Positions 39,907 to 42,520 of a stretch of 42,520 nt of DNA are shown one piece after another. Source of the DNA: an uncultured Eubacteriales bacterium (GTDB taxonomy: Bacteria; Bacillota; Clostridia; Christensenellales; Borkfalkiaceae); NCBI GenBank assembly GCA_902465495.1, contig CABQND010000008.1, positions 1-42,520 of the forward strand, read 5' to 3'. Each line of letters starts with the position of its first letter. The stretch's first letter is position 1. A program made the position numbers and the translations under genes. Below the pieces are notes generated by a model. The model had not been told where the DNA came from. It ran no database searches and was given only the letters and a program-made list of their open reading frames with translations.

Positions 39907-42520
39907 TTACTTCTTCTTGAAGATGGCAATGAGGTCGGCGAACTTCTTTTTCTTGACTGCGAACCAGAAGATTGCAAATCCGCCGATTCCTGCGACCGCT
40001 ACCGAACCGATTACAATACCTGCAATTTGTCCGCCCGAAAGTCCGTCCTTTTTAGCGGGTGGGGTGATTTCGCCACCGCCCGAAGACTCATCTTCATATA
40101 CAGCCGTAAGGGTTGTTTCGCCGTTTACGGTAAAGGTATAACTCTTTTCGGTGCTTACGATTTTTCCGCTTGCGTCCTGCCAGCCTTTGAATACTTTTCC
40201 TTCTGCCGGATCGTTTGCGGTAATAGTTACGCTGTCGCCTTCTTTATACGTACCTGCGCCCGTTCCGCCTTCGACTTTGATTTCAACGGACGGTTTGTCG
40301 TCAACAGCTCTGAAATGCGCTTGAATCTTAATGTTGCTTGCAGGCATTACAAAGGTTGTCGTAGAACTTGTCGCGTTTGCAAACTCAATGGTTACGCCCG
40401 CCGTTTCGCAAGTCCATCTGTCAAAGACTTTTCCTTCCTTGGTGCCTGCTGTTATGGTTACGATTTCACCGGCTTTTGCAACTTCTTTGTCTTTCGTACC
40501 GTCCACAACAACTATATCAAACTTTTCAATCGTCAAATAGGTTGCCTTAAAGGTTACGTCGCCGGCAGGCATTTGGAACTTGATTTCCGTTTTGGTCAAG
40601 TCCATACCCGTCGTGTCAAGTCCGGTGACTTCCCACTTGTCGAAGTACATATCGGTATCTGGCTCGTTTGCTTTTACGGTAACTTCCGTTTGATATTTTG
40701 CCATATCCAAGGTGGTTGTTCCGTTGGTGACGGTAATTCTGTAAACAACGTCTTTGTATGTTGCTTTCATTGTCACGTCGCTTGCAGGCATCTTGAAAGT
40801 AACCGTTGATTTTGCCAAATCCTCGTTTGTCAAGGTAATTCCCGAAACAACCCACTTGTCGAACTCTTTTCCCGTTGCAGGGGCGTTTGCCGTCACCGTG
40901 ACTTCGGCTTGATAAATTGCAGTTGTCGCGCTCGGCGTTCCGTCTGTCACCGTTATGTCGTAATTTATATCATTAAACAAAGCGGTCAACTCAACGTCGT
41001 TTTCGGGCATAGTGAACGTGATTTCCTGTTGTGTACTCTGCGCCGTGTTTAGCACAACGCCTCCAAACTTCCATCTTGCAAACGTTTTGCCTGTGGGCAC
41101 AGTCACTTTTACTGTTACAGATGCACCGACAGCATATTTTCCGCTGCCTGTTCCGCCTACAACCGTAACGGAATTCAAAGCGACTTTCACTTCGGCATAA
41201 TCGCTTGGTTTGGTGGTAGGGGTTGCTTTATAGCGAACGTAATACGTTCCTTCGGCAAGTCCCGTTGTTTCGCCGTCCGTACAAGGTATGGGTGAAGTGA
41301 ACTCTGTATCGGTGGAATATTCCATATCGGCGGTCGTGCCCGTAATTTTGCCGTCCGTTGCGCCGTCAGCCGACGGAGCAATGCCTTTAAGTCCCGAAGG
41401 CGGAGTTTTTGTGCCTTTGACTATTTCAAAATTGACGGTAACGGGGTTTGTTATGTTATAGTTGCCTATTCCGTTGTCTTCGACAGTCAAAGTTGCCTTG
41501 CCGACGTCCTTGTTGTTTGACGACACGCCCCTGTATTCCGAGCGAGGCAACTCAACGTTGCCGGTGGGCGTTTTACGATACACCGTATATTCGGGTTCGA
41601 TTGTATAGCCTGAATATTCATACGTTGTTTTGGTAAGTGTCACCTCTATGGTGATGTCTTGCCTCTTTATTGTCCAAGCAATATTTATCGGGTCGGTAGT
41701 TCCGTTCGACCATTTATACCCTTTTTTCAGCGTCACAACTGCCGTGTATTCACCGGCATCGGTTTTTTTGTTGTTGCTGACGGTGTAGCCTTCGCCGTCC
41801 GTAAGCAACACTTTTGCTTCGCCGTCATAAACGAACTGCGTGTCGGACGGCATGGGTACGTCTATCGCCTCACCCGATACGATGCTGAAATCAACCTTGT
41901 TTTTGTTCGGGTCTATGGTAATGTCGTACTCTCCCTCAACAAGATACTGTTCGGGGATTTCAATGTATGCGCGCACAGTCTCCACGCTTTGAGGCGTGCC
42001 GCTGATTGCAATGGTAAGGCTTGTCGCGCCTGCTTCGACTTTGGTTTTGATTTTTGCAACCAAACCCGACGGCATATTCTTAAACCAAGAGGTTACGTCG
42101 GTGTTTTGTGCAATTTCGGTAAAGGTGTCCCCTGCCAACGTGACGGTGAACTCGCTCTCCTCGATTGCATAACCTTTCATACCTTCAACGTTGACGTCAC
42201 TCGTCGTTGCCGTGCCTGCTCCTTCGCCGTACACAAACCGTATTATCTTCAAATCATCGTTAAACTCAGCTTCATAATAGTAAGCGTCGCTGTCACGGGT
42301 TGACTGCGAACCTTTCGTGCCGTATTCGGCTTTCGTCCCCGCTCCGAGTTTTATGTCGTAAATTCCATAAAAATTATAGCAGACCGAGTTGATGGTAACA
42401 CTTCCGCCTTTGCTAAGTTCAAAAGTACTAATGTAAGCGTTCAAAACGTATCTGTTATTTCCGTCCGGATTTATCAATCGCACGACGGACGCCCCTTTTA
42501 TAAACACCAGACTCGTCGGA
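39907..42520 (-). CDS. Large InlB-repeat surface protein, 5' end beyond the window
   Basis: The frame is open to the right edge, so the N-terminus is missing; about 870 residues are seen. The order is an unknown beta-rich part, two MBG/YDG-like beta domains (YTAVVTLKKGYKWSNGTTDP, GYTIEPEYTVYRKTPTG), a spacer domain, then five divergent InlB-type repeats (each VTV..G.......G..VTV.A....G..FDKW......TFxMPxxDVxxxAxY). The C-terminus is a Gly-rich linker with one membrane span (GGQIAGIVIGSVAVAGIGGF) and a basic tail, a membrane anchor rather than an LPXTG sorting signal. Probably an adhesin or cell-surface structural protein. Confidence 0.85.
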   Translation of the reverse strand, partial: PTSLVFIKGASVVRLINPDGNNRYVLNAYISTFELSKGGSVTINSVCYNFYGIYDIKLGAGTKAEYGTKGSQSTRDSDAYYYEAEFNDDLKIIRFVYGEGAGTATTSDVNVEGMKGYAIEESEFTVTLAGDTFTEIAQNTDVTSWFKNMPSGLVAKIKTKVEAGATSLTIAISGTPQSVETVRAYIEIPEQYLVEGEYDITIDPNKNKVDFSIVSGEAIDVPMPSDTQFVYDGEAKVLLTDGEGYTVSNNKKTDAGEYTAVVTLKKGYKWSNGTTDPINIAWTIKRQDITIEVTLTKTTYEYSGYTIEPEYTVYRKTPTGNVELPRSEYRGVSSNNKDVGKATLTVEDNGIGNYNITNPVTVNFEIVKGTKTPPSGLKGIAPSADGATDGKITGTTADMEYSTDTEFTSPIPCTDGETTGLAEGTYYVRYKATPTTKPSDYAEVKVALNSVTVVGGTGSGKYAVGASVTVKVTVPTGKTFARWKFGGVVLNTAQSTQQEITFTMPENDVELTALFNDINYDITVTDGTPSATTAIYQAEVTVTANAPATGKEFDKWVVSGITLTNEDLAKSTVTFKMPASDVTMKATYKDVVYRITVTNGTTTLDMAKYQTEVTVKANEPDTDMYFDKWEVTGLDTTGMDLTKTEIKFQMPAGDVTFKATYLTIEKFDIVVVDGTKDKEVAKAGEIVTITAGTKEGKVFDRWTCETAGVTIEFANATSSTTTFVMPASNIKIQAHFRAVDDKPSVEIKVEGGTGAGTYKEGDSVTITANDPAEGKVFKGWQDASGKIVSTEKSYTFTVNGETTLTAVYEDESSGGGEITPPAKKDGLSGGQIAGIVIGSVAVAGIGGFAIFWFAVKKKKFADLIAIFKKK

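Overview
The window is almost entirely minus-strand DNA of a low-to-mid-GC Gram-positive (Firmicutes-type) bacterium. The support is strong AGGAGG ribosome sites, lipoprotein signal peptides on every exported binding protein, a sigma-A-type LexA promoter and many Listeria/InlB-type surface repeats. A gut-type Clostridia member, perhaps Christensenellales, is my inference from the style of the lipoproteins and surface proteins; no rRNA or tRNA is present to test it.

Region 1 (1-940) is a decayed FtsX-like ABC permease gene followed by non-coding DNA. Region 2 (942-21938) is one long, tightly packed minus-strand carbohydrate locus. In transcription order it holds an esterase lipoprotein, an AraC regulator, a 1421-residue Ig/lectin-like lipoprotein, two extracellular solute-binding proteins (one with InlB repeats), a GH97 enzyme, two sugar ABC permeases, an unusually long MsmK-type ATPase, a small Cys-containing protein, a glycerophosphodiesterase-like protein, a GH1 beta-glycosidase and a GH2 enzyme. 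Together they would bind and trim an acylated, alpha-linked glycan outside the cell, import the oligosaccharides and cleave beta-linked units in the cytoplasm.

Region 3 (about 22000-24530) is a scrapyard of phage and mobile DNA: a SieB-like superinfection-exclusion pseudogene, an XRE/KilA-N gene pair, an IS200 TnpA fragment and a 26-bp sequence that recurs inverted at the left end of the window.

Region 4 (about 24670-36700), visibly richer in GC, looks like a filamentous-phage (inovirus-like) genome of a Gram-positive host. Reading down the minus strand it holds two DNA-binding regulators, small basic and beta-rich proteins, an attenuator, three paralogous membrane-anchored Ig-like proteins, a pIII-like signal-peptide/C-terminal-anchor protein, a 50-residue single-span protein, a membrane-embedded Zot/pI-like ATPase and a rolling-circle (HUH) initiator. 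After these come a DinJ/RelE-type toxin-antitoxin pair whose toxin is cut short by a stop codon, and a candidate origin made of three 11-bp iterons and a large three-way-junction hairpin. A sigma-like gene lies beyond it on the plus strand. No integrase or att site was found. This element is the best candidate for a little-described system here.

Region 5 (36986-42520) looks like host chromosome: zinc-ribbon protein and LexA behind a well-defined promoter with a palindromic operator, a WYL regulator, a membrane-anchored protein and a large InlB-repeat surface protein that runs off the right edge.
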